From an uncultured Shewanella sp. (lineage in GTDB: Bacteria; Pseudomonadota; Gammaproteobacteria; Enterobacterales; Shewanellaceae), in assembly GCF_947497935.1 (NCBI RefSeq), contig NZ_CANMIO010000001.1:310001-374000 (forward strand): a stretch of DNA of 64,000 nucleotides, given 5' to 3'. The stretch's first letter is position 1. Each line of letters starts with the position of its first letter. The notes under the pieces were generated by a model, which saw only the letters and a list, made by a program, of their open reading frames with translations, did no database searches and had not been told where the DNA came from. Below are positions 44,153 through 54,382 of this stretch, piece by piece. Made by a program: the position numbers and the translations under genes.

Positions 44153-45177
44153 TGTCGATTTTACTCGATGCCGTGACGCGAAATAGCCAGCAAAGTCAAG
44201 CGGTAACTCATGATGTGGTGCTAACTCCTAGGGCGCAATATAAGGCGAAGCAAGAGTCGGCAAGAGGAGTTAAGTACGCGGTTGTTTTTGTCTGTTTATC
44301 GCTGCTTATGGTTGTGGCTGCTTGGTTATTAACGCAGGTGATCTATCAAACGCCGAGTTCAGCTTCGACCTCTAGCAAAGTTCAGGCTATGGAGCAAAAT
44401 TCGACGTTAAATGCGGCTCAAAGCCATAACTTAGCCATTCAGTCAGACCAAAGTTTGTATGAACAGCAAGGTGAGCAAGCTGAGATCCGTCTAGCTGGAA
44501 AAGTTGCGCTGCCACTGGCTCAACCTCTGGCGGTTACTCAAGCTGCAATGGTTTCTAATTCTGTATCGCCAACAAATAAGGTTGCAGTGGACGAGCAGCC
44601 TGATGATTTGATGGCTGCGTTATTAAAGGCGCAGGAGAGTGTAGAGCAAGTCAGCCAACCCGTTTCGAATCGAGCAAGTAACCAATCAGCTAACGAAATA
44701 GATCAGGAACCTATCATTCTAGGTGCTAATAGCAATCAGCGTGGCAACGAGCTGTTAGCATCGTTAAAGCACCAAGTTGAAGATGCGGCAGCCGATGTAG
44801 GTCTTGAAAGTACGGCCTCAGCCGAAAACAATAATCTGATAGCAGCATTTGAGGCGGCGCTTAAGGACGTTGAGCGTGACAATTCGGTGGCAACACCTGT
44901 GACAGAACCTGAGCTAGATCCCATCCCAACTACGCCTAAATCGGATGACATTCCCAAATATGGTCAGTTACCCGCAGGACTGCAGCTGCAAGTTCCTGAG
45001 TTCAGTATTAATGCCCATGTGTACTCGAGTGTGGCTGATAATCGTTGGCTCAATGTCGATGGGGCGGAGCTGCAGGAGGGCGACAGTATTCAAGGTAAGC
45101 TGACGATTGTGGAGATAAGACCAAGAGATGTGGTGTTAGCGATTCAAGGTACCGAATTTAAAGTACCCGCAATCTAG
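44152..45177 (+). CDS. gspB: Type II secretion protein GspB/ExeB
   Basis: 341 residues. Start overlaps the last base of gspA (TAATG). One membrane helix (residues ~41-63), a long low-complexity periplasmic region, and a C-terminal T2SSB domain: LQVPEFSINAHVYSSVADNRWLNVDGAELQEGDSI and VVLAIQGTEFKVP. GspB works with GspA to place the secretin. The main gsp operon is not in the window. Confidence 0.85.
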   Translation: MSILLDAVTRNSQQSQAVTHDVVLTPRAQYKAKQESARGVKYAVVFVCLSLLMVVAAWLLTQVIYQTPSSASTSSKVQAMEQNSTLNAAQSHNLAIQSDQSLYEQQGEQAEIRLAGKVALPLAQPLAVTQAAMVSNSVSPTNKVAVDEQPDDLMAALLKAQESVEQVSQPVSNRASNQSANEIDQEPIILGANSNQRGNELLASLKHQVEDAAADVGLESTASAENNNLIAAFEAALKDVERDNSVATPVTEPELDPIPTTPKSDDIPKYGQLPAGLQLQVPEFSINAHVYSSVADNRWLNVDGAELQEGDSIQGKLTIVEIRPRDVVLAIQGTEFKVPAI

Positions 45178-45217
45178 AGCTGTAACGGATAGATACATCA
45201 ACTTGCAGCATTAAGAT

Positions 45218-45246
45218 AAAAGGCCTAATTCAGAGTTAGGCCTTTT
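45218..45246. terminator. Bidirectional terminator between gspB and nhaD
   Basis: Perfect 11-bp stem AAAAGGCCTAA / TTAGGCCTTTT with loop TTCAGAG. Confidence 0.87.
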
Positions 45247-45273
45247 GCGTTTTATCGTGCTAACTGCAACAGA

Positions 45274-46533
45274 TTAATTATATAAGTGGTAGGCCAAAAA
45301 CAGGGTTGCCCCGTAGCCAACGCTGTAGCAAAGGCCTAGCGCTGGTACATATTTAAGGTAACTGACAAAGGTCAGCTCTTTGACTTTGCTCATGGCAATG
45401 ATACCGGCAGCAGAACCAATCACCAATAGCGACCCTCCAACACCTACCGCGTAAGTGAGTCCTAACCATTCTGGAGTGTTCAGAGCGGGCTCTGCTTTTA
45501 GAAGTGCAGCGGTTAGTGGCACGTTATCTAATAGCGCCGAGCCAATACCGGCGACAAAGTTTGAAATATTAGGGTCATACTGCGAATACACTTGGGTAAG
45601 CAGATCAAGTGTCCCTATCTCTTTTAGCATACCGACCAGTAGTAAAATTCCTAAGAAAAATAGCAGGGTGTCGTATTCAACTTGGCGAATGTACTCAAGA
45701 ATCTGCAGTTCTTCCTTATCACTTCTTGTTGTGTGGCCAACTAAGAACATCACTGAAAGACCGGTTAAGAAGGTCAAAACAGGCGGGATACCAAATAGAA
45801 TATTGAGTGCCATTGTCATTACGATAGTGGCAAAGAAAATCACAGCAATCACCACATCCACAGAACGAACCTGCTTGGTGATTGGCGTGGTACTGACTTC
45901 ACCTTCGGCTTTAAGCGAGAACAATACCGCCAATAACATAACGCTGATCGCGGCAGGTACAAATAACATTAACAACTCTGACATACCGACATGCCCGGCA
46001 AGGAAGATCATCAAGGTTGTCACATCTCCGGTGATCAAGGCCACTCCACCTGAGTTGACGGCAAAGATAATCAGTACAGCCATGCGTCTGCGGATCTGCT
46101 TATCGAGTTTAAACGTCGTGAGCAAACCTAGAGAGACTAAAGTTGCGGTGACATTGTCACAAATAGCCGACAGTACGAGTGAAAACAGAGCGACTTGGAT
46201 CATTAACATGCGTACAGATACGCGCTGAGGAAACAGCTTCTGTACTAATATTTGAATCATTCCTTTAGCATTGAGATAGGCAACAAAGGTCATTGTCGAC
46301 ATTAAGAACAGCCACAATGTGGCAATCTCTAACAGGTTTTCATTGAGTTGGTGTTCGACTATTTTTTCATGACTTGGATCGCCTGCGGCCATGAATAAGG
46401 TTATCCAGGAGATACAGCCAAAAAATAGCGTGGTTTTTGCTTTATTGAGGTGGGTGACCTCTTCAAACACAATACTTAATAACGCTAGTACCGCGAGTGA
46501 AATCAAAAATGCGTACAACATAGGGCTACTCAC
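45274..46533 (-). CDS. nhaD: Na+/H+ antiporter NhaD
   Basis: 419 residues, 11-13 membrane helices. Diagnostic NhaD motifs: SAICDNVTATLVSLGL and SALLDNVPLTAALLKAEP, with the paired Asp-Asn residues thought to carry Na+ and H+, plus VNSGGVALITGDVTTLM and VGVGGSLLVIGSAAG. It supports a marine, sodium-using lifestyle. Single-gene unit. Confidence 0.93.
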   Translation of the reverse strand: MSSPMLYAFLISLAVLALLSIVFEEVTHLNKAKTTLFFGCISWITLFMAAGDPSHEKIVEHQLNENLLEIATLWLFLMSTMTFVAYLNAKGMIQILVQKLFPQRVSVRMLMIQVALFSLVLSAICDNVTATLVSLGLLTTFKLDKQIRRRMAVLIIFAVNSGGVALITGDVTTLMIFLAGHVGMSELLMLFVPAAISVMLLAVLFSLKAEGEVSTTPITKQVRSVDVVIAVIFFATIVMTMALNILFGIPPVLTFLTGLSVMFLVGHTTRSDKEELQILEYIRQVEYDTLLFFLGILLLVGMLKEIGTLDLLTQVYSQYDPNISNFVAGIGSALLDNVPLTAALLKAEPALNTPEWLGLTYAVGVGGSLLVIGSAAGIIAMSKVKELTFVSYLKYVPALGLCYSVGYGATLFLAYHLYN

Positions 46534-46884
46534 ATAGGTGATGTTATGGCGTACCTAAACTTATTCTGGGTCGCCAATTTAAGTTTATTTTAAGGTTTGT
46601 GGATAAAGCGGGGGCGATCAGACCATAGTAAAAAGCATAAGGCAACTGATACTTATCTCTAGCTTTTGCTTTTAATGTGATCTTGGTTTGGTGAGCTAGC
46701 TATCTTTTAGCGATATAAACTGGCTGAGGGGTTAGTTGTAGAGATAATAACTGCTGTTATTCAGCTTTCACTAATTTGATGGTTATCTTTGCTAGTAATT
46801 AAGGATAGTTAGAATTGGTTTTTTTATGCTGATTTAAATGTATTTATTGCTGCCATTTATCTTTAACTGTACGACGTAAGGTAT

Positions 46885-46945
46885 TCAATTGCACTAATAC
46901 CAATTGAAGGAATATCAATTGAAGGAATACTCATTGCACTAAGTG
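46885..46945. repeat. Composite short repeat: two tandem 15-mers flanked by ATTGCACTAA copies
   Basis: CAATTGAAGGAATAT (46901-46915) is followed at once by CAATTGAAGGAATAC (46916-46930), a single mismatch. ATTGCACTAA occurs before (46888-46897) and after (46933-46942) the pair. This could be a decayed interspersed repeat. Confidence 0.7.
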
Positions 46946-47077
46946 CTAATTACATTAAGAGTCTGTTCATTCAGTGGTCAGCGAAGGTAGGCGCAAAAAC
47001 CGTTGAGCGTTATTAGGGCGTAAGGGATAACGATATGTTTAATCGCGAGCATTAATAATTGAGGGACGTTGTAGATA

Positions 47078-47107
47078 TAAAAAAGGAACACTAATTAGTG
47101 TTCCTTT
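47078..47107 (-). terminator. Rho-independent terminator of hemL
   Basis: 11-bp stem AAAGGAACACT / AGTGTTCCTTT with loop AATT; on the minus strand it is followed by a TTTTTTATATC tract. Confidence 0.85.
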
Positions 47108-47149
47108 GATGTTTAGATATTACCTTTAAGCCAATTGGCTTAAGCGTAA

Positions 47150-48439
47150 TTATGCCTTAGCAAGCTTTGCAAAAACGCGATCCGCTGCAGCAAGTGTTGC
47201 TTCTAGCTCTTCTTCACCATGAGCAAGTGATAAGAAACCTGCTTCATAGGCGCTAGGTGCTAGGTAAACACCTTCATCTAGCATTAGGTGGTAGAACTCA
47301 GCAAATAGTGCTGTGTCACACTTAGTCACTTGAGCAAAGTTAGTTACCGTTTCTTCGCTTGTGAAGAAGAAACCGAACATGCCGCCAACGTAGTTGATTG
47401 CCATTGGAATGCCGTGCTTGTTAGCTGCAGCTTTAAAGCCTTCAGCAATATACTGAGTCTTAGCAGCTAGTTGCTCGTATACGCCTTCTTCACAAAGCGC
47501 TTCCATCTGTGCAAGACCTGCAGACATTGCAATTGGGTTACCAGACAGCGTACCTGCTTGGTAAACAGGGCCTGTTGGCGCAATAAATTGCATGACATCT
47601 TTACGACCACCGAAAGCACCGACTGGCATACCGCCACCGATAACTTTACCCAGTGTTGTTAGATCTGGCGTAACGCCGTAGTGACCCTGTGCACCGCTTT
47701 TAGAAACGCGGAAACCTGTCATTACTTCGTCGATAATCATTAGTGCGCCGTACTGATCACAGATAGCACGTAGACCCTGTAAGAAACCGTCGATTGGCGG
47801 GATACAGTTCATGTTGCCTGCAACAGGCTCGATGATGATACAAGAGATCTCTTCTGGGTATTGCTCGAAGATAGTCTTAACAGACTCTAGATCGTTGTAA
47901 GTTGCTGTTAGCGTGTGCTTCGCAAAATCTTCAGGAATACCTGGAGAGCTTGGTTGGCCAAGCGTTAGCGCACCAGAACCGGCTTTTACAAGCAAGCAGT
48001 CAGCGTGGCCGTGGTAGCAGCCTTCAAACTTAAGGATTTTGTCACGGTTAGTGAAACCACGTGCTAAACGAATAGCACTCATTGTCGCTTCAGTACCAGA
48101 GCTCACCATACGAACTTGTTCCATTGAAGGAACCATTTCGATAACTTTTTCAGCCATAGTGACTTCAAGTTCAGTTGGTGCGCCAAAAGATAGGCCATTT
48201 TCAACAGCTTTTAATACCGCTTCACGAATTTTAGGGTGATTGTGGCCTAAAATCATTGGGCCCCAAGAACCAACGTAGTCGATATATTTTTTGCCATCTG
48301 CGTCAAAAATATAAGCGCCATCAGCTTTTTCGATAAAGCGTGGTGATCCACCTACACCAGAAAATGCACGTACTGGAGAGTTTACGCCACCTGGGATGGT
48401 CTTTTTAGCCTGTTCAAATAGTTCGTCAGAACGAGTCAT
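47150..48439 (-). CDS. hemL: Glutamate-1-semialdehyde 2,1-aminomutase
   Basis: 429 residues, PLP enzyme. Motifs: [64 protein letters not shown], and [19 protein letters not shown] with the PLP lysine at 265. It makes 5-aminolevulinate for tetrapyrroles, relevant in a genome rich in c-type cytochromes. pyrB lies 26 bases upstream on the same strand, so co-transcription is possible. Confidence 0.96.
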   Translation of the reverse strand: MTRSDELFEQAKKTIPGGVNSPVRAFSGVGGSPRFIEKADGAYIFDADGKKYIDYVGSWGPMILGHNHPKIREAVLKAVENGLSFGAPTELEVTMAEKVIEMVPSMEQVRMVSSGTEATMSAIRLARGFTNRDKILKFEGCYHGHADCLLVKAGSGALTLGQPSSPGIPEDFAKHTLTATYNDLESVKTIFEQYPEEISCIIIEPVAGNMNCIPPIDGFLQGLRAICDQYGALMIIDEVMTGFRVSKSGAQGHYGVTPDLTTLGKVIGGGMPVGAFGGRKDVMQFIAPTGPVYQAGTLSGNPIAMSAGLAQMEALCEEGVYEQLAAKTQYIAEGFKAAANKHGIPMAINYVGGMFGFFFTSEETVTNFAQVTKCDTALFAEFYHLMLDEGVYLAPSAYEAGFLSLAHGEEELEATLAAADRVFAKLAKA

Positions 48440-48465
48440 TTTTAATCCTTAAATTTGTAGCCGAC

Positions 48466-49485
48466 TTAGAAATCAGCCTTTCGTGAATACCAATTAACTG
48501 GGCGTTCGTATTGCTCAAGTTGAGCATCAACGCCTAACGTCAGTGCAAACAGTGCCATGCGGATCAGCAAGCCATTATCAGCCTGTCTAAAGATAGCCAG
48601 ATTTGGATGATCGTTAAGATCATTGTCCAATTCGTTTGCTTGCTCACGCGAATCACGTGGCAGCGGGTGCATGATCACTGTGTTTGATTTGCAATGCTGT
48701 GTATAAATACTTTGGTTTAAACGGAACTTACCACGGTATTTGTTCGCTTCTTCTTGAGAGGGGAAGCGTTCTTCTTGAATACGTGTCAGATAGAGTATAT
48801 CAGCGCGATCTAAATTGCCTTCAAGTTGGTCTGTTATTGTGATCTTATGGCCAGCATTTTCAATGTCACTGATCACAGAGTCAGGCATTGCTAGCTCTTT
48901 TGGTGATACGAGTGTGAAGCTGACATCTTTATACATGCATAACAGACGAGAAAGCGAGTGAACTGTGCGGCCAAATTTCAAATCGCCAACCATAGCGATA
49001 TTCATACCGCTAATATCACGGCCACCGGCAGCGAGTTCTTTTTGAATGGTAAATAGGTCGAGTAGCGCCTGAGTAGGGTGCTCGTTAGCACCATCTCCGC
49101 CATTGATAACTGGAACGCGGCTGCCTTTAGCAAAGTCACGCACCGAGAACGAGTCTGGGTGACGCATAGCAATTACATCAGAGTAGCTCGATAGTACGCG
49201 GGCGGTATCGTAAAGTGATTCGCCTTTAGACAATGATGAAGACGCCATGCCCACGGTTTCGTTAACTCGGCCGCCCAGTAAACTAAAGGCACTGGCAAAG
49301 CTGACACGCGTACGAGTGCTAGGCTCAAAAAACAGGTTCCCTAAAACCGCGCCATCTAAAACAGTGGTGCGTTTTTGTCGTAAAGCATAGGGAGTCATGC
49401 GGGTAGCAACAGAAAAAACTTTTTCAACGGCTTCCAAGTCAAGTTGGTTTACCGAAAGGATGTGCGAACCTTGAAACTGAGTCAT
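48466..49485 (-). CDS. pyrB: Aspartate carbamoyltransferase, catalytic subunit
   Basis: 339 residues from ATG 49485 (MTQFQGSHILSVNQLD). The frame stays open 78 codons further upstream but that extension is unlike any ATCase and lacks a start signal. Carbamoyl-phosphate site FFEPSTRTRVSFASAF, GDGANEHPTQALLD, MVGDLKFGRTVHSL and HPLPRD are intact. First committed step of pyrimidine synthesis. No pyrI regulatory-subunit gene follows; hemL does. Confidence 0.95.
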   Translation of the reverse strand: MTQFQGSHILSVNQLDLEAVEKVFSVATRMTPYALRQKRTTVLDGAVLGNLFFEPSTRTRVSFASAFSLLGGRVNETVGMASSSLSKGESLYDTARVLSSYSDVIAMRHPDSFSVRDFAKGSRVPVINGGDGANEHPTQALLDLFTIQKELAAGGRDISGMNIAMVGDLKFGRTVHSLSRLLCMYKDVSFTLVSPKELAMPDSVISDIENAGHKITITDQLEGNLDRADILYLTRIQEERFPSQEEANKYRGKFRLNQSIYTQHCKSNTVIMHPLPRDSREQANELDNDLNDHPNLAIFRQADNGLLIRMALFALTLGVDAQLEQYERPVNWYSRKADF

Positions 49486-49766
49486 CAGCCTATATTTCCA
49501 ATTTCTGAGGGGCGTTATAGCAAGGCTATAGCCCAAATTTATGTAGGGTGGCTGAGGCGGCACTATAGCAGAATCTAATGGGCAGATAAATATAACAAGT
49601 ACAGAACATTGGATTAAATTATCTAGATTTTTGCTAATAGGTGATGACAGAAACATTCTGTTGCCGCAAATTTCGCTAAAACCTTGCCAAAAGGCCAAGT
49701 GACGCGTAAAACTGCGCATGAGTTATCATTTTTTCGATTCAAAACAACCGATTTGGAAGGCTTAGT

Positions 49767-50552
49767 TTGGAGCATTTTATTTGGAATATTGATCCTGTCG
49801 CGATAAACGTAATGGGGTTAAAAGTACATTGGTACGGCATCTTGTTTGCACTGGCGATTGCGTCAGGCTTTCAGGTGATGAAACGCATTTATATTAAAGA
49901 GAGTTTACCGGTCGAGTCGTTAGACAATCTTTTGATGTACTGCGTGGTGGGAATTATCGTCGGTGCGCGCTTGGCGCATTGTCTTTTCTACGACCCAGCT
50001 TATTACTTTAGTCACCCGCTAAAAATCTTGGCTATTTGGGAAGGTGGTTTAGCTAGTCATGGTGGTGGCTTAGGTGCGATTTTAGCTCTGTACTATTATC
50101 AGCGTCAGGTGAAATTGCCTTTCCTATTCTTGTTAGACCGTTTAGCGATTGCGACGGCGATATTTGGCTTCTTCGTTCGTATGGCAAATTTTGTCAACTC
50201 AGAAATTCTGGGGCTACCAAGCACTGTGCCTTGGGCGATTGTGTTCGAGCGTGTCGATATGTTGCCGAGACATCCCGCGCAGTTATATGAGGCGATCGCT
50301 TACTTATCTATCTTCATCCTGCTTTGGGCTATCTATAAGCTCACCGATATGAAGCAAAAACATGGCGCCATCTTCGGTTTATTCCTAGTGTTAGTATTTA
50401 GCTCGCGCTTCCTGATTGAGATGGTGAAGGTCAAGCAAGCAGTATACGCCGATACGTGGACATTCAGCGCAGGTCAGCTGTTGAGTATTCCATTCTTGCT
50501 TGTCGGTATCATGCTGTTGTTAATGCCTTATTTACGTAAAGCTAAAAATTAG
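49767..50552 (+). CDS. lgt: Prolipoprotein diacylglyceryl transferase
   Basis: 261 residues starting at TTG 49767, supported by GGAAGG six bases upstream; no ATG exists before the conserved LKVHWYG. Lgt signatures: HWYGILFALAIASG, WEGGLASHGGGLGAI, the RMANFVNSEILGLPS segment and PRHPAQLYEAI. It acylates the lipobox cysteine of prolipoproteins, such as the lipoproteins at 4903-6735 and 40351-40617. Divergent from pyrB. Confidence 0.95.
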   Translation: MEHFIWNIDPVAINVMGLKVHWYGILFALAIASGFQVMKRIYIKESLPVESLDNLLMYCVVGIIVGARLAHCLFYDPAYYFSHPLKILAIWEGGLASHGGGLGAILALYYYQRQVKLPFLFLLDRLAIATAIFGFFVRMANFVNSEILGLPSTVPWAIVFERVDMLPRHPAQLYEAIAYLSIFILLWAIYKLTDMKQKHGAIFGLFLVLVFSSRFLIEMVKVKQAVYADTWTFSAGQLLSIPFLLVGIMLLLMPYLRKAKN

Positions 50553-50572
50553 TCACAGCTGAATCGAACACA

Positions 50573-50609
50573 AAAAAGCCGTTAGCGTATTACGCCGACG
50601 GCTTTTTTA
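50573..50609. terminator. Bidirectional terminator between lgt and the TonB receptor gene
   Basis: AAAAAAGCCGT / ACGGCTTTTTT outer stem with an inner GCG / CGC; T-runs on both strands. Confidence 0.87.
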
Positions 50610-50644
50610 TTGGTTAGCTTTTTAGACTAATACGATAAGCGCGA

Positions 50645-52801
50645 TTAGAACGGCAGACTAAAGCCCACAGTCGCAGTGCGCCCCATGCCTTTAAAATAAC
50701 GAGTATCTTTGCCTACAGTCTGCGAGTAATAAGTGTAATAGTCTTCATTCAATAGGTTTTGAATGCCGATACTCAGGGTGCCATCGTAAACAGGGATAGC
50801 GATTGACGCATCGACAGTGGTGTAGCCATCGAAGCTGGCATAGACATGGTTATTTTCGTCTTTAAAGTCTTTATCCATGTAGAAGTTAGCCTGAATACGA
50901 GTCGAGATATCATTATCGAAGTTATGATTCCAGAACAGGTTGATGCGGTTAGGCGAAATGTTGGCGCCATCGAGATCGGTATCTACCTTTTGGTCGTCAT
51001 TGGAGTCGTACTCACCGTTTTGAATCGCAAGGTTGATACCAAGGTCGTCATTGCTTCCTATGTAGGCTGTTACGCTGGCTTCAATCCCTTCGATTAAACT
51101 CTTCTCGCGTTTAATCACGAACGAGCCACTGCCATCTCCCTTATCGACCATACGTGCACCATAGTCACTCGATGAACGGTAGTAGGCGATCTTTGAGCTG
51201 AAGTATTCGCCTTGATAGTCAGCACCGAACTCAATGTTATCGGTCACGATAGGATCGAGAGCCAAGGTATCTTCGATACTTGGGTTCGGACCTTGGAAGT
51301 TGTCACCGTCACGCAATACTCGGCCTACATCTGGCATACCAAAACCCTGATTAAAACTGGTATAAACCCGTAGAGCTGGGGTTATTTTATAAGAGGCACC
51401 AATATTAAATAGCGTCTCATTAAAGTCAGGGCTGCCACCTTCAACGTACTTATTGCCGTAACCGTACATGGTCTTGTAATCATCGACGTTCAGTTTTGCG
51501 TACTCATAACGTAATCCGCCGGAAAGGGTTAGGTTTTCAATAAGGTCATAATCAATTTGCGCAAATGGCGCGATATTGTCATAGGTACTTTCAGGCACCC
51601 AAGAAACGCCACTCATCACCATATCTTGCTCTGTGGTGTCACGGAACACATCTAAGCCATAGGCGATATTCACGCCCGAGTCTGCTATATTGCTCGCCAT
51701 CATAGAGGCCTTCATGCCCCATTTTACTGACTTGTTACGTGACTGCTCGTAGTAAAGCGACTCGCCGTTTTCACCCGTGCCACATACAGTTACTTGATCG
51801 CTACCTTCCATGCTTGGATCATAAAAGTCAGACCAACAACCTCCGCCATAGACAGCTTCGAAGTTTTGATTAAAAAATTGCAGGTTTAACTGTTGGCCAG
51901 CAATATCTTCATGGGTATAGGTTAAGCTGGTGGTGGTGACTTGGTTATTAGCGGCGTCCCAAGGCTGTTCTTGCTTAATAGCTCCAGTCGGGATGTTGTT
52001 CTCTTTGTCGCCTTTAACAGCCATGTAGTCGCCGTTATTTTCCATATTGTAATGGTTGACCATCAACTCAAGACGAGAGTTGTCAAAGTCATGGCCAAGT
52101 TTGATGAAAAAATCCATGCTTTGGCTATCCATCGATTCGCCTTGGGTGGTATCGACACCAATCATTTCATCGTTAGCATCGTAATAAACGCCGTTATTGC
52201 GATAACTGACAGCACCTATCATATCTAAATGCTCTGACTCACCAGAGAAGCTATAACTGGTACCAAAACTCACTCCATCGGATTCAAGATTGTTGGGCAC
52301 TGTGACATCGAAGCTGACGTGGTGCTCGTTATCGCCACTGGGTTTTTTAGTGATGTAGTTGATAATCCCGCCTTGGGCACCTAGACCGTGCATCGCGTTG
52401 GCGCCATGGATAATTTCAATTCGTTCGATCATGGCGGGATCGATGGTTTGACCTGAGCGACCACCGCTTCGAAGTGGGTTAGACTGTGGTACACCGTCAA
52501 TCATAATCAACGGAGTGCGACCTCGCAGAGTCTCGCCAGTGTTGCTCATTTTTTGGCGGCTAGGGGAAAAGCTCGGAGCCAGATTACCTATGATGGTTGA
52601 AAGGTCTTGAGTCGTTCTAAGTTGTTCATTTAGCTGCTCTTGGTCGATGATGGTTACCGTGTTAGGAATCGCGCTGACGGGCTTATCCATTCGGCTAGCG
52701 GTCACGGTAATGACTTCGATATCGCTGTCTTGTGCGACGGCTAAAGTTGGAAAGATAGCGGCTGAAATTGATAGCGCAATAATGGAGTTCTTAAACTGCA
52801 T
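50645..52801 (-). CDS. TonB-dependent outer-membrane siderophore receptor (IutA-like)
   Basis: 718 residues. Signal peptide to ~residue 23, TonB box region DIEVITVTASR, plug domain (~40-165: LRGRTPLIMIDGVPQSNPLRSGGRSGQTIDPAMIERIEIIHG, GAQGGIINYITKK), and a 22-strand-type barrel ending in a C-terminal Phe (VGFSLPF). The plug pattern resembles hydroxamate receptors such as IutA/RhtA, but the ligand is not determined by sequence alone. A Fur-box-like element lies about 90 bp upstream, consistent with iron regulation. No siderophore synthesis or ABC genes are adjacent. Confidence 0.87.
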   Translation of the reverse strand: MQFKNSIIALSISAAIFPTLAVAQDSDIEVITVTASRMDKPVSAIPNTVTIIDQEQLNEQLRTTQDLSTIIGNLAPSFSPSRQKMSNTGETLRGRTPLIMIDGVPQSNPLRSGGRSGQTIDPAMIERIEIIHGANAMHGLGAQGGIINYITKKPSGDNEHHVSFDVTVPNNLESDGVSFGTSYSFSGESEHLDMIGAVSYRNNGVYYDANDEMIGVDTTQGESMDSQSMDFFIKLGHDFDNSRLELMVNHYNMENNGDYMAVKGDKENNIPTGAIKQEQPWDAANNQVTTTSLTYTHEDIAGQQLNLQFFNQNFEAVYGGGCWSDFYDPSMEGSDQVTVCGTGENGESLYYEQSRNKSVKWGMKASMMASNIADSGVNIAYGLDVFRDTTEQDMVMSGVSWVPESTYDNIAPFAQIDYDLIENLTLSGGLRYEYAKLNVDDYKTMYGYGNKYVEGGSPDFNETLFNIGASYKITPALRVYTSFNQGFGMPDVGRVLRDGDNFQGPNPSIEDTLALDPIVTDNIEFGADYQGEYFSSKIAYYRSSSDYGARMVDKGDGSGSFVIKREKSLIEGIEASVTAYIGSNDDLGINLAIQNGEYDSNDDQKVDTDLDGANISPNRINLFWNHNFDNDISTRIQANFYMDKDFKDENNHVYASFDGYTTVDASIAIPVYDGTLSIGIQNLLNEDYYTYYSQTVGKDTRYFKGMGRTATVGFSLPF

Positions 52802-53171
52802 GAGTAATCCCGTTTAAGTGGAAACACTGTTATATCTATGTTTCCTTCCTTTGGAAAAACCTCCTAATCGTGTTTAGCCACTAACTTTGTAAATGATAAT
52901 TATTAGTGTTTATAGGGTAAGGTGTATGTATGAACTGTGTCCATGGTCAGTTCCAATAAATAAATGCGAATACGAAGAGTTGTGATTTGGATCTCTGCAT
53001 TTGTTGTGGCTGGGTTAACTGTCTAGTGGTGGGATGTTGTTTGGTCTGCAGTTGTTTACACCTGTTTCGCTTTGTATCCTGACTTGTATTTGGGCTTGAA
53101 GTTTATTGAAGACTAAAAGCAATAAGGCGCTTCCACTATTGAGGCTGCGCCGAGGTACTGGGGCTTTTAGA
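52802..53171. other. 370-bp region between bax and the TonB receptor, mostly without features
   Basis: Contains the Fur-box-like site at 52889-52907 and the receptor promoter. The part toward bax (52950-53171) shows no gene and no strong terminator. Confidence 0.5.
52889..52907. promoter_or_regulatory. Fur-box-like site upstream of the TonB receptor
   Basis: The 19-mer with core AAATGATAATTATTA matches 14 of 19 positions of the classical Fur consensus (GATAATGATAATCATTATC). It lies 88-106 bp upstream of the receptor start, near its likely promoter. Confidence 0.65.
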
Positions 53172-54197
53172 TTAGTCTGGCCTTGGTATTAGGTGTAGCG
53201 GAGCCGCATCGCTTAAGTAGGCTTCATCGACTTGATCTAATTTGTTATAACTGATCATCTGCCTGATCCCATCGATATAGGCTTGGCCTCGTTCGGAATA
53301 CTTATCTAAGGTTCCTGCAAGCTCTAAGCCCGTGATGGGTTTATTCTCAGCACGCAGGCTTGCCCGTAACTCTCTTAATTTTTTATAGGCATTATTAGTA
53401 TTGAGGTTAAGCATATAGCCTTCAACAGATGCCAGCGGCGTATCGAAACGGGCTAAACCATAGTTACCTAACTCTTTGCGTTGTTGTTTAGGGATCATGC
53501 CCTTACCGCTAAAGTCCCACTGACCAAAAAATGCATTGCCCTCAACGGTAAACCGTGACGTCGCCCAGCCACTTTCTTCTGCAGCTTGTGCAAGAACAAG
53601 TGAGGGCGGCATGATATCGACCTCTTCTAACAAAGTCTGTCTCTGTTGTTCGGTGAGTGGCGTATCAGCATCCTTGGTGATTTTGTATTTTTTGGCAATT
53701 TTTTGTAAAACCACATCGTCTAATGGCGCCGATTCAATCAGGCGACGCTCCAAAAGAATATTCTCATTGGCAACTAATATAAGTGGTGCCAGTAAACGGA
53801 AAAACACCATCTTTTTCTGTTGTACAGGGATTTGATTCGAGGTTTTTTGCCAGCGTTCACTGACTGACTCAAAGGTCAGTCTCGGCACTTCGCGATTGCC
53901 TTCTTGCCAACTTTTAGTGGTGTAGTTGAGAGAGTCAAATAGCGCCATTAGCTCGTCGAGAGAGTCGATACGAACATCTTTAGCTGTTTTGGTTGGGCGC
54001 TCGTCAGAGATTTTAATAAAGCTGGTTTGTGTCTCGTCTGAGCCTGGGGGAGTGGCAAGATCGGCAGCAACAGTTTTGGGGGCTTGTTTAATGACTAGCG
54101 TGTCACTTTCAGGATTAAACTGAGAGTTAGCGGCATAAAAAATTAATAGGGCTGCGAGCAAGGTTAGGGCGATAAGAGTCTGAGGTTTCTTGAGCAT
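53172..54197 (-). CDS. Bax-family glucosaminidase (peptidoglycan hydrolase)
   Basis: 341 residues. N-terminal membrane anchor/signal (residues ~7-24), then a C-terminal glucosaminidase domain: PPSLVLAQAAEESGWATSRFTVEGNAFFGQWDFSGKGM with the catalytic Glu in AAEESGW, and YGLARFDTPLASVEGYMLNLNTNNAY. This matches E. coli Bax. It likely cleaves glycan strands in the periplasm. Single-gene unit. Confidence 0.88.
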   Translation of the reverse strand: MLKKPQTLIALTLLAALLIFYAANSQFNPESDTLVIKQAPKTVAADLATPPGSDETQTSFIKISDERPTKTAKDVRIDSLDELMALFDSLNYTTKSWQEGNREVPRLTFESVSERWQKTSNQIPVQQKKMVFFRLLAPLILVANENILLERRLIESAPLDDVVLQKIAKKYKITKDADTPLTEQQRQTLLEEVDIMPPSLVLAQAAEESGWATSRFTVEGNAFFGQWDFSGKGMIPKQQRKELGNYGLARFDTPLASVEGYMLNLNTNNAYKKLRELRASLRAENKPITGLELAGTLDKYSERGQAYIDGIRQMISYNKLDQVDEAYLSDAAPLHLIPRPD

Positions 54198-54323
54198 AAG
54201 CAGTCCTTTAGAGGTAGCGCTAAGAAGCTAAAGTGTCATCTTACTATATCTGGAGGTTGTTATGGAATTGTAAATCGACACCAGTGGGAATGGGTCTTTG
54301 CGCAGATACTAGTGACGTTAAGC

Positions 54324-54357
54324 AAAAAGGCCCAAATAATTAGATTATCAGGGCCTT
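54324..54357 (-). terminator. Terminator of the molybdoenzyme operon
   Basis: AAGGCCC / GGGCCTT outer stem with inner ATAAT / ATTAT; on the minus strand followed by TTTTTGC. Confidence 0.75.
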
Positions 54358-54382
54358 AATCATTAATGCTTAGGGCAGATTG

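Larger units (their letters stand above)
46534..47149. other. 616-bp region with short repeats, no gene
   Basis: No credible ORF on either strand. It contains the composite repeat at 46885-46945 and the hemL terminator at 47082-47107. The AT-rich part 46700-46880 holds nothing I can name. Confidence 0.5.

Noticed and set aside
45455..46228. 257-codon frame antisense to nhaD
   Set aside because: A shadow of the nhaD codon pattern; no ribosome binding site or domain.
49486..49719. N-terminal extension of pyrB
   Set aside because: The frame is open but the 78 residues have no ATCase similarity and no ribosome binding site; the ATG at 49485 fits the family start.
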